Counted from the first letter of the stretch, positions 21,469 to 32,944 are shown. The stretch is DNA of 64,000 bases from Schistocerca nitens (GCF_023898315.1 NC_064622.1:174674178-174738177); one strand, 5' to 3'. Notes: a model not told the origin generated them from the letters alone. A program made the numbers and translations.

Positions 21469-22440
21469 TTTTTTTTTTTCCTTTATTGAATTTCAATTCC
21501 CCCCGAAGGGGGCGGGCTGGCAGCAGCTTAGTATGCCGCTCTTCAGCCTACAGACTTTGTTAGAAAGATGAAGAGAATAAACAATAAAAACAGGCGATAA
21601 AATCGGAGACTTAAAGAGTAACATGGCGAAAAGAAATCGTGGAACTTAAACCAAAGAACAGAGGGATGATGACGCTAAGAAAATACATACAAAGCAGACA
21701 GGTAAAACAATAGACAGACAATTTAAAAAAAACACGGCGACAGTCTGGTTTCTGTTCGCAAAAGACATAAAATTCACACCCAGCGACAGCATGGTTTCTG
21801 TTCGCAACACGAGAAAGACGAACAAGACTGAACAGTCACTGGAACACTGCACTAAAAAGTTGTCAAATGTAACAGACCACAGCCGAGAGCTGGTGGGGGG
21901 AAACTGGACAGATGATGGGAAAATAAAAAAGGGGGGGAGCTGGGAAAGGAGCTGATGGAGGATGAGGACCCATAAGAGGGGTGGGGGCGCTGGGCAGACG
22001 CGACAGGGAGTTGGGTAGGCAGAGGAGGGGAATACAAAAGGACTCGGGGGGGGGGACAAGGGAGGTAGGGAGAGGTTTAGTGGGGAGAAAACAGGACAGA
22101 AGGGGGGGAAGAGGGAGCCCAGAGAAAGGACAGAGGAAAGGAGGGGGAGTGAGGATCAGAGTTGATAGGAGGGATAAATGGAGGGAGAGAGGGCATCATC
22201 CGGGAGGGGGAGTTGATGGAAGCCACCTTGGGAAAGGAGATGTAGGGTGTAGAGATGGAGGGTAGGGGGGACACAATGGTGAAGACGGGGCAGGGGGCGG
22301 GGATCGGAGAGGAGAGGAGCAACCAGGGGGTGAGGGGGTTCAAGACGGCGGGAGGTGTAGAGGATGCGGATATGTTCGAGGAATAGGAGCAGATGGGGGA
22401 AAGGAATGAGATCATAGAGGATCTGCGTGGGGGACGGGAC
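21469..22440 (-). mobile_element. Retroposed sequence with poly(A) and C-rich strand
   Basis: On the minus strand the segment ends with an AATAAA signal (complement TTTATT at 21482-21487) followed about 10 bases later by a poly(A) run (T run at 21469-21479). This is the mark of a reverse-transcribed, polyadenylated RNA. Upstream is about 550 bp of C/T-rich sequence (G-runs on the plus strand, 21890-22440). The likely source is a LINE 3' untranslated region, but I see no reverse transcriptase attached. Confidence 0.5.
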
Positions 22441-25400
22441 TGATGACGTCCAGCCACATAGCTCTCATATTTGTGGGTGAAATGTTTGCCTAGACATGTC
22501 TCCAAACTTGTGACCAATTTCAGTGAGGATATTTGGTCGCCATAGATGTGTAGCAGCACGTTGTTTATACTGTGCGATAGGCAAACTGATCAGTATGCAG
22601 ACACACGTCGTGATCGATGTTATTAGGAAATTTCAGCAATTCAATACATAAAGTTACGTAATTAAGTTTTTATTTATAAATGGGCTGCGCTATTTTTTTT
22701 TGGCCCTCTGGCGGTTTGCTGTGATACTGTCGCGTGAGGACCTCAGTATTTCACAAGGCTGCAGAGAAATTATTCGTATGACTTCATATTTTCTAAACAA
22801 CGACTAAAACGTTACTACTCTACCTCGTATTAGGGTCAGGAGCCCTCGTAATGCACGTCTACATATTTGTCAGTTGCCTACAGTACAATGTTAGTAAGTG
22901 TTGTTGTTGCTATTATTGTTGTGTTCGGTCCCAAGAATGGTTTGATTCATTCCCCACGCTTGTCTATCCTATGCAAGCATGCGCTGCCTCAGCGTATCTG
23001 TCTGCAAGTACGAACGTATTACTGTACATTAATTTCTTATTACGTGCAAACAATGGTTCGTCTGTTCCCTTTATCACAACGCATTTGGCTACGTACCTTT
23101 CCAGCCAATCATTTCCGAGCCAAAATTCCTTACCTCAAATTTATAAGAAATTTTGCTTCTCTAAAATGCCTTTAAAGGTTGTATCATCGTCATGGAAATG
23201 CACTACATATTGATAAACAAGTAAACTAACCACAAGTGTTCACACAAAAATATGATCTAGTACATGCCCTGATGTATACCCCCAAAACAGAAAATGCTAT
23301 TTATGGATAATTAGATCTGACACTTAACTAGTAATAAGGAAATGACAAAGTTCCTCAACGTGCAACAATGGGGGAAAGCTACCCAGTCGTGATACCATTC
23401 GAACATTTAATATGTGACGAAAAAGTGTAAACTACACGCTTCACGAACTCAAACAGTGATAAGGTGCATGTTATACGTCTTATTAACTCTAGTAATGTAC
23501 CTTCCTAGTAGAAACTATCACCGCCCAATAATCAGAGAGCAAAATTGATGTTGATGGAAGTAATTAACTGCAAATGTTTTCCACTCCACCGTCGAATGAC
23601 CTCGAGGTGCTGTATCTGCATCAAACGTACCATAACCGCTAAAAATCACTTACAATAAGTAAATTGTACATGAACACACGTGTGACATGCGACCCTTAAG
23701 CAAAGTACAGCTAATATTCAATAGATACACTGTCCCATTGGATCAAATATTGAAATTTCAACACGAATGCGGTTACGTCTGGAATAACTGGCATAGTAAG
23801 AAAACTAATCCAAGATAATGATTTTCCACAGATAACTTGAACTGAAATCCCATATAACTGAGACAATAATTAAAGTTACTATTTAGCCTTGGTAATTGTG
23901 AATACGTATTCGAAATATTTAAATATTCGAAATCTTTAAATCCCTCCAGGGCAGTATAAAAGAACACATCTCAAAATTAACGCTCTCCAGTCCGTAAAAT
24001 ATCATTTAAAGTTGAAAGAACTGCCTATAAGTCACTTGAGGTTAGTGATGCCTAGATTCGAATCACCAAGTATTCAAAAGCAAGTCAAAGTGTGAATGGA
24101 GACCCGTCTTTAGCACGTGAAATCTCCATGATTTTCCAGAACCTAATGTAAGATTTTCATATGTTTTTGCCGTTTTAATTAATGCACGTTTACTGTGGTA
24201 GGACAGAGAAGAATGAGCGCGCTGAACGAGTAGTGAATAAGATATTTGAGTCTGTGTGGTTCGCTTGCTCGCCTGTCAGTTGTACAGTGATGGAACACTC
24301 TTATTTGAGACACAGTAGCGAGAAATTGAGTTTTTAGAGAAGCAGATTTGAAATTTTTGAATATGTGAAAAATTAAATGTTTTACTTTATTATGGAGACG
24401 AATACTTGTTTCTAAACGTATGTTATTGAGTCGGTTGATGTAGAAAATTTTTTGGAGGATTTTTTTCAAGGTAAGCAAAGCTTGCGCAAGGATGAAATGT
24501 TTATTTGTCAGAACCATTAATTGAAGGGAACCTTTGTCCCTCATTAACTAATAACATTCATGCTTAGTATTAATCTGATCTCTTTGTTTTCATTATGTCA
24601 ATTGGTTGGAATATCTGTAATTTTTGTACTGAGAGAATTTCGTAATTGTTACGGTCTTCATATGTTGTACAGCCTTTTTTTATAATAATTAGAGTTTAAT
24701 ATTTCAAGAACGACTTTCTTTACAGCAAAACCCTCCTCCATCATTCCTAGTAAAGTTTTGAATATTTTGTCGTGTGCGCAAGCCACAGATGGTTTTTAAC
24801 AAGCAAAGAACAAATTTTGTAGTGAGTAGCATCAGCTACTGCATCTGCTGAGTTATATTTGCTTTCGAGAACGTCACTACACTAGACACAAAACAACATG
24901 TTGTGAATGAGATATGTTACTTTTATTTGCGGTCATATCTCACTTTACATGCTTACAACGAAACAGTTCTCGGCCAGAATTATCAGGTGCTGTGCTAAGA
25001 AAGCAGATTATTTAGAGTGAAAAGTGTAGGCAATACCTAACAGCTATTTTTTCTTCTGAGTGGAACAGTATTTTATATTTGTAGACATTCCAAGTCAGAA
25101 ATTCGTGTCACGCAACTTTCATAATGACAGTGAGTTTCAGTTACTTTTCACTCAGCACATAATTAGTTACTTTTGGAATGTAATTAGTTTTCATTATTTC
25201 AAAATCTGTACTTAAAGTTTTGTTTCATGACACTGTTCACATGCGCAACGCAGGACCAACCAATGGTCAGTATCGCTCAGAGCTGAATACGATCTCTGAA
25301 GCACACGTTTCACGAAGAGAAGGTTTTTGAAAAGGAAGTATTCAGTATATTCATTTTAGATAAATTTATATAGAAAGCTTACTCTTGTAGTACTGTGAAA

Positions 25401-25450
25401 CTAGTTGGTCTGAAAGCAACTGTAATGTAACAACTAAAACGGTTTCTGAC
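22441..25450. other. Unassigned non-coding stretch, about 3 kb
   Basis: This is the longest stretch in the window without a recognised repeat or gene. It is AT-rich; frames such as 22851-23213 and 24179-24544 carry no recognisable motif. It may be unique host intergenic or intronic DNA. Confidence 0.45.
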
Positions 25451-25510
25451 ACCAAATGTAACAGTTGTGTTACTAAATGTGACACTTCTGTCACTAAATG
25501 TAACTGGGTT
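25451..25510 (+). repeat. 21-bp tandem repeat, three copies
   Basis: Units begin at 25451, 25472 and 25493 around the core ACTAAATGTAAC/GACAC. The third unit is partial. Confidence 0.7.
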
Positions 25511-25659
25511 TTCTCTTTTGATGCAAGTCAATAGTCAGGATGAGCATTCTAAAGCATTCTGTCAGGGTGAAAATATTAAATAAATTAACTTTTCCCTCTT
25601 AACAACATGTGGGCCAGGTGGGTTCTTCCTTGGCTCGGGTATGAGGTCGAATGAAACAT

Positions 25660-26927
25660 CATTTTTACATAAGATAACTTTTATTGAAGATTTGTACAAC
25701 TGTATCTTACGGAATGTTCTGGTTCGGAGAGCGGCATCTGTGTTGTTTGTGAAGTCTTCTGCTGCGTCAGCGGCGGCGGCGGCGGCGGCGGCGGCGGCGT
25801 CTGATTACGCGTAGCGGTGTGTATCTCGTGTCGCCGTCTCGCCCAGTTGACTGGAGACGCGCAGCGCGAGGTGGCCCGTTTAATTATTGCGAGCGAAGTC
25901 ATGCATCGGATGGTGATACCTTGGATGTGGCATCCCAGTGTTTCTCTTCTCTAAGCGGCCGCGTGTGTTCTGCGTCGGCCAGCGGAGCGGCGCGGCGGGG
26001 GAAGGCCAGTGTGGCGGACTCGAACCATGGACTCCCGCTTGCCAGTCTTCGGCTGTCAGGTCTTCATCCCAGCTCACAGGTGACTGCTGATGTGAGGCCG
26101 TCTCCTTCCCGTCCTCACGAGTCACCCGGGTATGTAAAAATCCGACTTCAAATACCTTTTACTTCTGTCTTCTGGCGCCGCGGCTGCTGCTTGCTATTCC
26201 ATTACAGCGGCGGACTTGGTTCGTCTGTGCATGATGCAGACTCTTCTTGCATGACGGTCTTCAGCACCGAAACTGACTGAAAACTACTGCTACTCTTCTT
26301 TTCTTCCTTCTTCGTCTCTCGTCTCGTCTCCGTCTCCGTCTCCGTCTCCGTCTTCAACTCCGTCTTCGTCTGTCTTCATCTGTCGGGCCCACCGCGTCTC
26401 GCGTATTTATTCACTTCAGTTCACTGGAGGTGAACGACTTCACGGCCATTGCCTCTTCTGTCACGTTGAAAAGCTTCTCGAAGAATCTTCTTAACGTCGG
26501 TTATTGGCTCTTCGGATGTAGGCGAGGGCCTTTGCTCACATGTGACAACTGAGAAACACGTGAGCCGGTCATTGCCTCTTCCGTCACGTTGAAAAGCTTC
26601 TCGAAGAATCTTTTTAACGTCGGTCATTGGCTCTTGGGATGTAGGCGAGGGCCTTTGCTCACATACGACAACTGAGAAACACGTGAGCCGGTCGGGCGAT
26701 GCCCTGACGGCTGAATCGACAGCGCCCGCTTATGTGGAACTTGCTGACTTCACGGTCATTGTCTCTTCTGTTCTGCTGTTCGGCCCGCTGTTTGCGAGTA
26801 TGTAACTCTCTAAACTAAACCAAGTTCTTCATTTATATTGTAAATTCTAGTTCACTTTGATTTCACTAATTTATTTACTTAAGTACCACTCAACAGTAAT
26901 AAACTAAACTAAAATCCGCCCGAAGAT
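25660..26927. other. GC-rich segment with microsatellites
   Basis: It contains a (GGC)n run at about 25769-25799, a (CCGTCT)n run at about 26322-26358 and CpG-dense DNA at 25740-26130. No coding sequence is recognised. The segment could be a CpG island or the edge of an unrecognised retroelement. Confidence 0.35.
26448..26693. repeat. 123-bp tandem duplication
   Basis: Two head-to-tail copies, 26448-26570 and 26571-26693, differ at a handful of positions. A weaker partial match (TCACGGTCATTGTCTCTTCTG) follows at about 26750. The period is 3 x 41, and on the minus strand both copies read open with a repeated TDVKKILREAFQRD block in the frame 26421-26627. Confidence 0.85.
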
Positions 26928-26929
26928 GC

Positions 26930-27243
26930 CATGCGAGACCAATGGTACCGACCGACCGCCGTGTCGTCCTTAGTCTACAGGCCTCACTGGATGTGGATAT
27001 GGAGGGGCATGTGGTCAGCACACCGCTCTCCCGGCCGTATGTCAGTTCACGAGACCGGAGCCGGTACTTCACAGTCAAGTAGTTCCTCAGTTTTGCTCAC
27101 AAGGGCTGATTGTACTCCGCTTGCCAACACCGCTCGGCAGGCTGGATGGTCACCCATCAAAGCTATATCCAAGCCCAACAGCGCTTAACTTCGGTGATCT
27201 GACGGGAATCAGTGTTACCACTGCCGCAAGCCGTTGGCAAAGC
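26930..27243 (-). mobile_element. 5S-rRNA-derived SINE
   Basis: The minus strand begins at about 27243 with a 5S-like head: CCCGTCAGATCACCGAAGTT, AAGCGCTGTTGGGC, then GATGGGTGACC. This corresponds to the internal promoter region of 5S rRNA (GATCACCGAARTTAAGC, GATGGGNGACC). A body of about 200 bp follows. The same family recurs at 41927-42248. The left boundary is approximate. Confidence 0.8.
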
Positions 27244-27458
27244 AACTGTAAAGTGTGTGGCTATATGCTTCTCACCATTTACATCCAAGTTCGCTGGTCG
27301 AAAGCCTATATCTTGCACACAACAAAAATGACTCGTTTAATACTTGTTACCAGCGTGATGCGCAGGCCGAAGACGAGACGTGAAGTACCGAGTCTTTTGG
27401 GGTTCAAATAACAAGCTGGAGCCAACCGAACTCATAGGCGCCTTGCGTTCTCATTTCA

Positions 27459-28080
27459 TCTACATCTACATCTACATGATTACTCTGCAATTCACATTTA
27501 AGTGCTTGGCAGAGGGTTCATCGAACCACAATCATACTATCTCTCTACCATTCCACTCCAGAACAGCGCGCGGGAAAAACGAACACGTAAACCTTTCTGT
27601 TCGAACTGTAATTTCTCTTATTTTATTTTGATGATCATTCCTACCTATGTAGGTTGGGCTCAACAAAATATTTTCGCATTCGGAAGAGAAAGTTGGTGAC
27701 TGAAATTTTGTAAATAGATCTCGCCGCGACGACAAACGTCTTTGCTTTAATGACTTCCATCCGAACTCGCGTATCATATCTGCCACACTCTCTCCCCTAT
27801 TACGTGATAATAAAAAACGAGCTGCAATTGTTTGCACCCTTTCGATGTCCTCCGTCAAACCCACCTGCTAAGGATCCCACACAGCGCAGCAATATTCTAA
27901 CAGAGGACGAACGAGTGTAGTGTAAGCTGTCTCTTTAGTGGACTTGTTGCATCTTCTGAGTGTCCTGCCAATGAAACGCAACCTTTGGCTCGCCTTCCCC
28001 ACAATATTATCTGTGTGGTCTTTCCAACTGAAGTTGTTCGTAATTTTAACACCCAGGTACTTAGTTGACTTCGGTCAAAG
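27459..28080 (-). mobile_element. 5'-truncated CR1/L2-like LINE tail
   Basis: Minus-strand coding remnants read SWKDHTDNIVGKASQRLRFIGR, LVRPLLEYCCAVWDP, then IERVQTIAARFL and TERFTCSFFPRAVLEWNG. These are the post-RT region of the same LINE group as 51165-55408. The 3' end is a TAGATG hexamer repeat (27459-27478 on the plus strand as CATCTACATCTACATC). The frame 27532-27864 is open. Clade assignment within CR1/L2/I-like LINEs is tentative. Confidence 0.75.
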
Positions 28081-28339
28081 TATTAAGCATAACGTTAAGA
28101 GATCCTTTCATTCCCGTATATTGACAAAGACGCATCGCAGGAGCGGGCAAGTCGACGGACGAATCGACTCTCTGTTTTTCACATCTATGATATACGAAAA
28201 ATCGATCGTAGTGAAACGGCCACCTTTCTGCGTTCTTTTTTTCCCTCCTTTCCTCTGTGATACGAGCGAAGGTACACGGAACAGATCGTCGACGGAGTGA
28301 AGTGACTTTGCCTCGTATGTCGCACATGGATAAGGTCCC

Positions 28340-28930
28340 TTATTCGGCCGATTCACAGAGGCGTTGCTTCTGCTGTGACGAGAGACTCACGCAGTCGTGT
28401 AGGGGAAGCGGGCGACGCACAGACGAGTAGACGAACGGGGCTCGAGAGACGCAGAGGCCGGAGCGGAGAAGCCGCAAATAAAGTCGGGACACGGCCGCTC
28501 GAGCCGAGACGGGACGGGAAGAGACGCCCTGCCCGCCAATACGGATCAACTAGTATGCTAATCGCATGCAAATGCCGACCTTATGAGCGCGAGGGAAGAA
28601 AAGCTACACAACGAGCCTGCGAACGTTATTGGAAGCGCGCCGGCCGGGTCCCGGCTGTGATTGCAGAGCGAGCGCACCCTCCCCCCCCCCCGGGTACCCC
28701 ACCCTACCCCAAGCCCCCGCCCCACCCCACCAATATCCTGGCTTGCGCTGAGCGCCTTCCGCCTTCCGCCGTGTCGTGTCCGCACGCCCACTTTGCTGTC
28801 GTCTGCCAAGTAACGGCAACCCGAAGCGTTCCGCTCTCCCAGCCCCAGGAGCCCCCACACTGGATATGTGCCACCAGAGCTGTTCCATACATGCCTCTCA
28901 CCTCCGACTAGCGGCGTACGATTTGGTAAA
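28340..28930. other. GC-rich, CpG-rich patch
   Basis: CpG-dense DNA with long overlapping frames on both strands (28375-28911 plus, 28558-28998 minus) that lack known motifs and look compositional. A C-run at 28681-28738 ends in CCACCAATATCCT, a word also found after the C-run at about 61915. Confidence 0.35.
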
Positions 28931-29034
28931 TTATCGATGCTGATTTCGATTTCATCACCCACATCTAAACGACGATGGCCGATGATGACAGACCCCAAAT
29001 AACAAAGTTTTTTTTATGTTAAAAGATGAAAATT

Positions 29035-29268
29035 CACTGAAGAGCCGAAGAAACTGGTACAGCTGCCTAATATCGTGTAGGGCCCTACGAGCACGCAGAA
29101 GTGCCGCAACATGGCGTGACATGGACTCGACTAATGTCTGAAGTAGTGCTCGAGGGACTTGACACCGTGAGTCCTGCAGGACTGTCCATAAATCCGTAAG
29201 AGTACGAGGGGGTAGAGATCTCTTCTGAACATCACGTTGTAAGGCATCCCAGATATGCTCAATAAGTT
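29035..29268 (-). mobile_element. Tc1-like element, terminal fragment
   Basis: It starts with CACTGAAGAGCCGAAGAAAC, which is a Tc1-type terminal repeat. It continues with antisense C-terminal transposase sequence (CTGTCCATAAATCC, TCCCAGATATGCTCAATAA). The fragment stops abruptly at about 29268 where another repeat begins. Confidence 0.6.
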
Positions 29269-29301
29269 TAAAAAGTAGGAGACGAGGTACTGGCGGAAGT
29301 A

Positions 29302-30845
29302 CCGGGTGATCAAAAAGTCAGTATAAATTTGAAAACTGAATAAATCACGGAATAATGTAGATAGAGAGGTACAAATTGACACACGTGCTTGGAATGACAT
29401 GGGGTTTTATTAGAACAAAAAAAGTTCACAAAAAGTCCGACAGATGGCGCTTCGTCTGATCAGAATAGCAATAATTAGCATAACAAAGTAAGACAAAGCA
29501 AAGATGATGTTCTTTACAGGAAATGCTCAATATGTCCACCATCATTCCTCAATAATAGCTGTAGTCGAGGAATAATGTTGTGAACAGCACTGTAAAGTAT
29601 GTCCGGAGTTAAGGTGAGGCATTGGCGTCGGATGTTGTCTTTCAGCATCCCTAGAGATGTCGGTCGATCACGATACACTTGTGACTTCAGGTGACCCCAA
29701 AGCCAATAATCGCACGGACTGAGGTCTGGGGACCTGGGAGGCCGAGCATGACAAAAGTGGCGGCTGAGCACAACATCATCACCAAACGACGCGCGCAAGA
29801 GATCTTTCACGCGTCTAGCAATATGGGGTGGAGCGCCATCTTGCATAAACATCGTACCTTCCAGCAGGTGTTTATCACCCAGGCTAGGGATGGTGCGATT
29901 CTGTAACCTATCGGCGTACCTTTCACCCGTCATGGTAGCAGTTACAAAACCAGAATCACGCATTTCCTCGAAGAAAAAAGGCCCGATAACGGTAGATGTG
30001 GTAAATCCAACCCATACCGTGACTTTCTCGTCGTGCAGTGGAGTTTCCACGACAGTTCTAGGATTTTCGGTAGCCCAAATTCTGCAGTTGTGGGTGTTGA
30101 CAGACCCTCGGAACGTGAAATGAGCTTCGTCAGTCCACAACACGTTACTCAACCAATCGTCATCTTCCGCCATCTTTTGAAACGCCCACACCGCAAATGC
30201 CCTCTGCTTCACTAAATCGCCAGGTAACAGTTCATGATGCTGATGGATTTTGTACGGTTAGCATCGGGAAGTACGCCTAAGTGCCAACCAAACAGTAGTG
30301 TATGGAATGCCGGTGCGACGTGCGACGGCACGAGCGCTGACATCCCCGTGCATAGACGAACCCGCTAGTCTCCATTTCTTCCCGAACTGTCTCAGCAGCA
30401 TTACGCCTTGTGCTCGGTCGGCCACTACGGGGGTCTATCGTCTAAACAACCCGTGGCTTCGAACTTCGAAATCATTCTCGCCACAGCTGCATTTGTCAAC
30501 GGACATTTACCAGTTCGAATCCCCTTCCTATGGTGATAGGATCGTAACGCTGAACCAGCACATTCCCCGGTCTGATAATACAGCTTCACTAAAAGCACCT
30601 TTTCAGGTAACGTCAACATGCTGCGACTGCTGGCGCATCTGATTCACTCTCTCATTACAGCTCCTTTTATACACGATTGTCATGCGCTGTCCAGCGCCAT
30701 TTGTCGGACATTTTTGAACTTTTTTTTTTGGTTCTAATAAAACCTCATGTCATTCCAAGCATGTGTGTCAATTTTTACCTCTCTATCTACATTGTTCCGT
30801 GGTTTATTAAGTTTTCAAATTTATACTGACTTTTTGATCACCCGA
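29302..30845 (-). mobile_element. IS630/mariner-type transposon, nearly whole
   Basis: Long inverted ends (CCGGGTGATCAAAAAGTCAG at the left, the same in reverse at the right, continuing well past 100 bp with few mismatches) enclose 1544 bp. A TA is duplicated at 29300-29301 and 30846-30847. The element carries a minus-strand transposase (29514-30619) and sits inside a tRNA-like composite repeat. Confidence 0.92.
29514..30619 (-). pseudogene. DDxD transposase, broken N-terminal third
   Basis: The C-terminal 232 codons (29514-30212) are open. They contain VLWTDEAHFTFRG (first Asp), VTVWVGFTTSTVIGPFF, FMQDGAPPHIARR (second Asp) and RSPDLSPCDYWLWGHLKSQV (third Asp, 42 residues after the second by my count). 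An N-terminal helix-turn-helix piece is open at 30425-30619 (LVKLYYQTGE, RMISKFEATGCLDDRPP). The stretch 30213-30424 between them contains stops or shifts. It is related in layout to the intact gene at 43640-44725 but clearly from another family. Confidence 0.85.
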
Positions 30846-31018
30846 TATATCTCTGAGGACGGGGCGTGAGTCGTGCTTGTGCAGCTCAGATGGTAGAGCG
30901 TTTGCCCGCGTAAGACAAAAGTCCCGAGTTCGAGTCTCGGTCCGGCACCCCTTTTAACCTGCCAGGAAGTTTCATATCGGCGCACACTCCGCTGCAGAGT
31001 GAAAATCTCATTCTGGAA

Positions 31019-31975
31019 ATCAATAGCAGCTTTCACTGTAGGTGCTTGAGCGTTGTCCTGCAAAATGATGGTCAGATCTTACAGAAAGTGTCATCACTTC
31101 TGTCTCTAAGCTGCTCCAAAAATGAACAGTATAGAGGCAGAAGTGATGACACTTTTGCAGAACCTGACCATCATTTTGCAGGACAATGCTCAAGCTCGTA
31201 CAGTGCAAGCTGTTACTGATTTGTTTGACTGATGGGGCTGCTAAGTGCTATACCACCTACTGCACTCCCCTGACTTAAGCCCTCGTGAGCTCAACTCAAT
31301 TTCTAAATTGAAGGAAACACTTCACGGCATTCGCTTGAGAACTGTTACAAATTCGTCGGACAATAGACCGCGCCGCTCGAACTGTCAACACAACTGGTAC
31401 TGAAACTTCCTGGCAGATTAAAACTGTGTGCCCGACCGAGACTCGAACTCGGGACCTTTGCATTTCGCGGGCTAGTGCTCTACCACTGAGCTACCGAAGC
31501 ACGACTCACGCCCGGTACTCACAGCTTTACTTCTGCCAGTACCTCGTCTCCTACCTTCCAAACTTTACAGAAGCTCTCCTGCGAAACTTGCAGAACTAGC
31601 ACTCCTGAAAGAAAGGATATTGCGGAGACATGGCAGAAGTAAAGCTGTGAGTACCGTGCGTGAGTTGTGCTTCGGTAGCTCAGTGGTAGAGCACTGGCCC
31701 GCGAAAGGCAAAGGTCCCGAGTTCGAGTGTCGGTCGGGCACACAGTTTTAATCTGCCAGGAAGTTTCATGTCAGCGCACACTCCGCTGCAGAGTGAAAAT
31801 CTCATTCTGGAAACAACTGGTACTGCTAAGAGTATCCTACGACTTCCACATCGCTGGCAACGGGCTATACACAATGCTGGTGACTACTTTGATGGTCAGT
31901 AAAACTTTGAAACACATATCTATTTTGTACGAGCTGTAAATAAATAGTTGCCACTGTTAAAGTTCCAACCCTCGT
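31019..31975 (+). mobile_element. Mariner-like relic with an internal palindrome
   Basis: Plus-strand remnants read ILQDNAQARTVQAV, HSPDLSPRELNSISKLKETL and GIRLRTVTN, a mariner-like second-Asp to C-terminal region. It resumes after the 31403-31812 insertion (RLPHRWQR-like sequence) and ends near 31975 (GTTCCAACCCTCGTA). Sequence 31041-31098 is an inverted copy of 31137-31196, so the second-Asp block is present on both strands. Heavily decayed. Confidence 0.65.
31403..31812. mobile_element. Inverted tRNA-like composite element with 13-bp TSD
   Basis: A 410-bp insertion into the mariner relic is flanked by ACAACTGGTACTG at 31390-31402 and 31813-31825. Its two halves hold the same tRNA-like segment in opposite orientation (minus about 31432-31500; plus about 31667-31740, TAGCTCAGTGGTAGAGC and GAGTTCGAGTGTCGG). 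An acceptor-like GTGCTTC/GGGCAC pairing closes each. The spacer 31535-31640 is unique. The plus half ends with the CTGCCAGGAAGTTTC...CATTCTGGA block. The element is mobile, given the target duplication, but has no coding capacity. Confidence 0.78.
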
Positions 31976-32726
31976 ATATGAGCAGTAACTTCTTCAACAA
32001 TTTGTTGCGTAATCTCCATCGGCCTCTCCCAGAAACAATTCCCAAATCGAACTTCCGAATCACGTTCTTCAAAGTGTTGCGGAATGAGGACCTCTCCGTA
32101 TTTGTTTAATGCGTCGGAACTAGAGAAGAGCAGCAGCACTATTGCTGTAACGCTGATAAAATAGCTTTCCTCATAAAGCACTGCTGGCCTTTTTCAGACC
32201 CATGTGGACTGTCTGCAATTGGAATGCACACTGACGCTTGTGTTTCAATCGTACGTCGGCGTACCAATACCGACACGTAAAGGCAGGTCATGACGCTAAC
32301 ACTACTAGCAACGGAAAACCATCTAAAGAGTTCGTCCCCTCCGTGTCGCTAACAGTCAGATAATGAAAATCATGAAGTTCAAGTTATTCAACATTTTATC
32401 TTTCAGTACAATCTGACGTTTAAATGAATGATAGCAACTGATGAGTAACGGCACTGTAGAATCACTATAAACTGTTTGTTACATAACGTTTCAAACAATG
32501 GAAATTGTCATCTTGACTTTCTCGTACATTCGGTGGAGTCCATAAATCTGGTAGGGGTTGATTTATAAGAGCCTCAGGTCTGTTGAGTTTCCGTTGAGAT
32601 ACTGATTTGTTAAGAAGTAAATTATGGCAGAAATTCTCATTATTATCATATTTCAGTCTAAATGCAGTTGCCCACTTCGGAAATAAATACTGGCTTTCTG
32701 TTCGAAAAATGAGTAGGCCTAATGTT
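31976..32726. other. Unassigned non-coding stretch
   Basis: I recognise no gene or repeat. Confidence 0.35.
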
Positions 32727-32739
32727 TCTCAAAATTGTT

Positions 32740-32931
32740 CAAAAATGGCTCTCGCACTATGGGACTTAAAACGTGAAGGCATCAGTCCCCTAGATCTTAG
32801 AACTACTTAAACCTAACTAACCTAAGGACATCACACACATCCATGCCCGAGGCAGGATTCGAATCTGCTACAGTAACGGTCGAGCGGTTCCAGACTGAAG
32901 CGCCTAGAACAGCTCGGCCCCACCGGCCGGC
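32740..32931 (-). mobile_element. tRNA-derived SINE, type I
   Basis: Minus-strand SINE with a 13-bp target duplication, TCTCAAAATTGTT at 32727-32739 and TCTCATAATTGTT at 32932-32944 (one mismatch). Confidence 0.9.
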
Positions 32932-32944
32932 TCTCATAATTGTT

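Larger units (their letters stand above)
29275..31018. repeat. tRNA-like composite repeat split by a transposon
   Basis: The left piece (29275-29301, GGAGACGAGGTACTGG) and right piece (30846-31018) join across the transposon at 29302-30845. The right piece holds a tRNA-like segment (GCTCAGATGGTAGAGCG, B-box GAGTTCGAGTCTCGG). It ends with the block from CTGCCAGGAAGTTTCATATC to AATCTCATTCTGGA. The same blocks occur twice, inverted, at 31403-31812. Confidence 0.75.

Noticed and set aside
21646-22559. Proline/serine-rich minus-strand frames
   Set aside because: They are the complement of a G-rich tract and read as low complexity in several frames.
26930-27243. Possible 5S rRNA gene
   Set aside because: Only the internal promoter-like part resembles 5S, it is attached to an unrelated body, and a second copy has a target duplication. 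It is a SINE.
28375-28998. Long frames on both strands (178 and 146 codons)
   Set aside because: Mutually overlapping, low-complexity and without family motifs. Treated as a CpG-rich patch.
31667-31740. Possible functional tRNA gene
   Set aside because: A-box and B-box are present, but the anticodon stem is poor, position 33 is not U, and the segment is duplicated inside a mobile repeat. It is tRNA-derived, not a tRNA gene.
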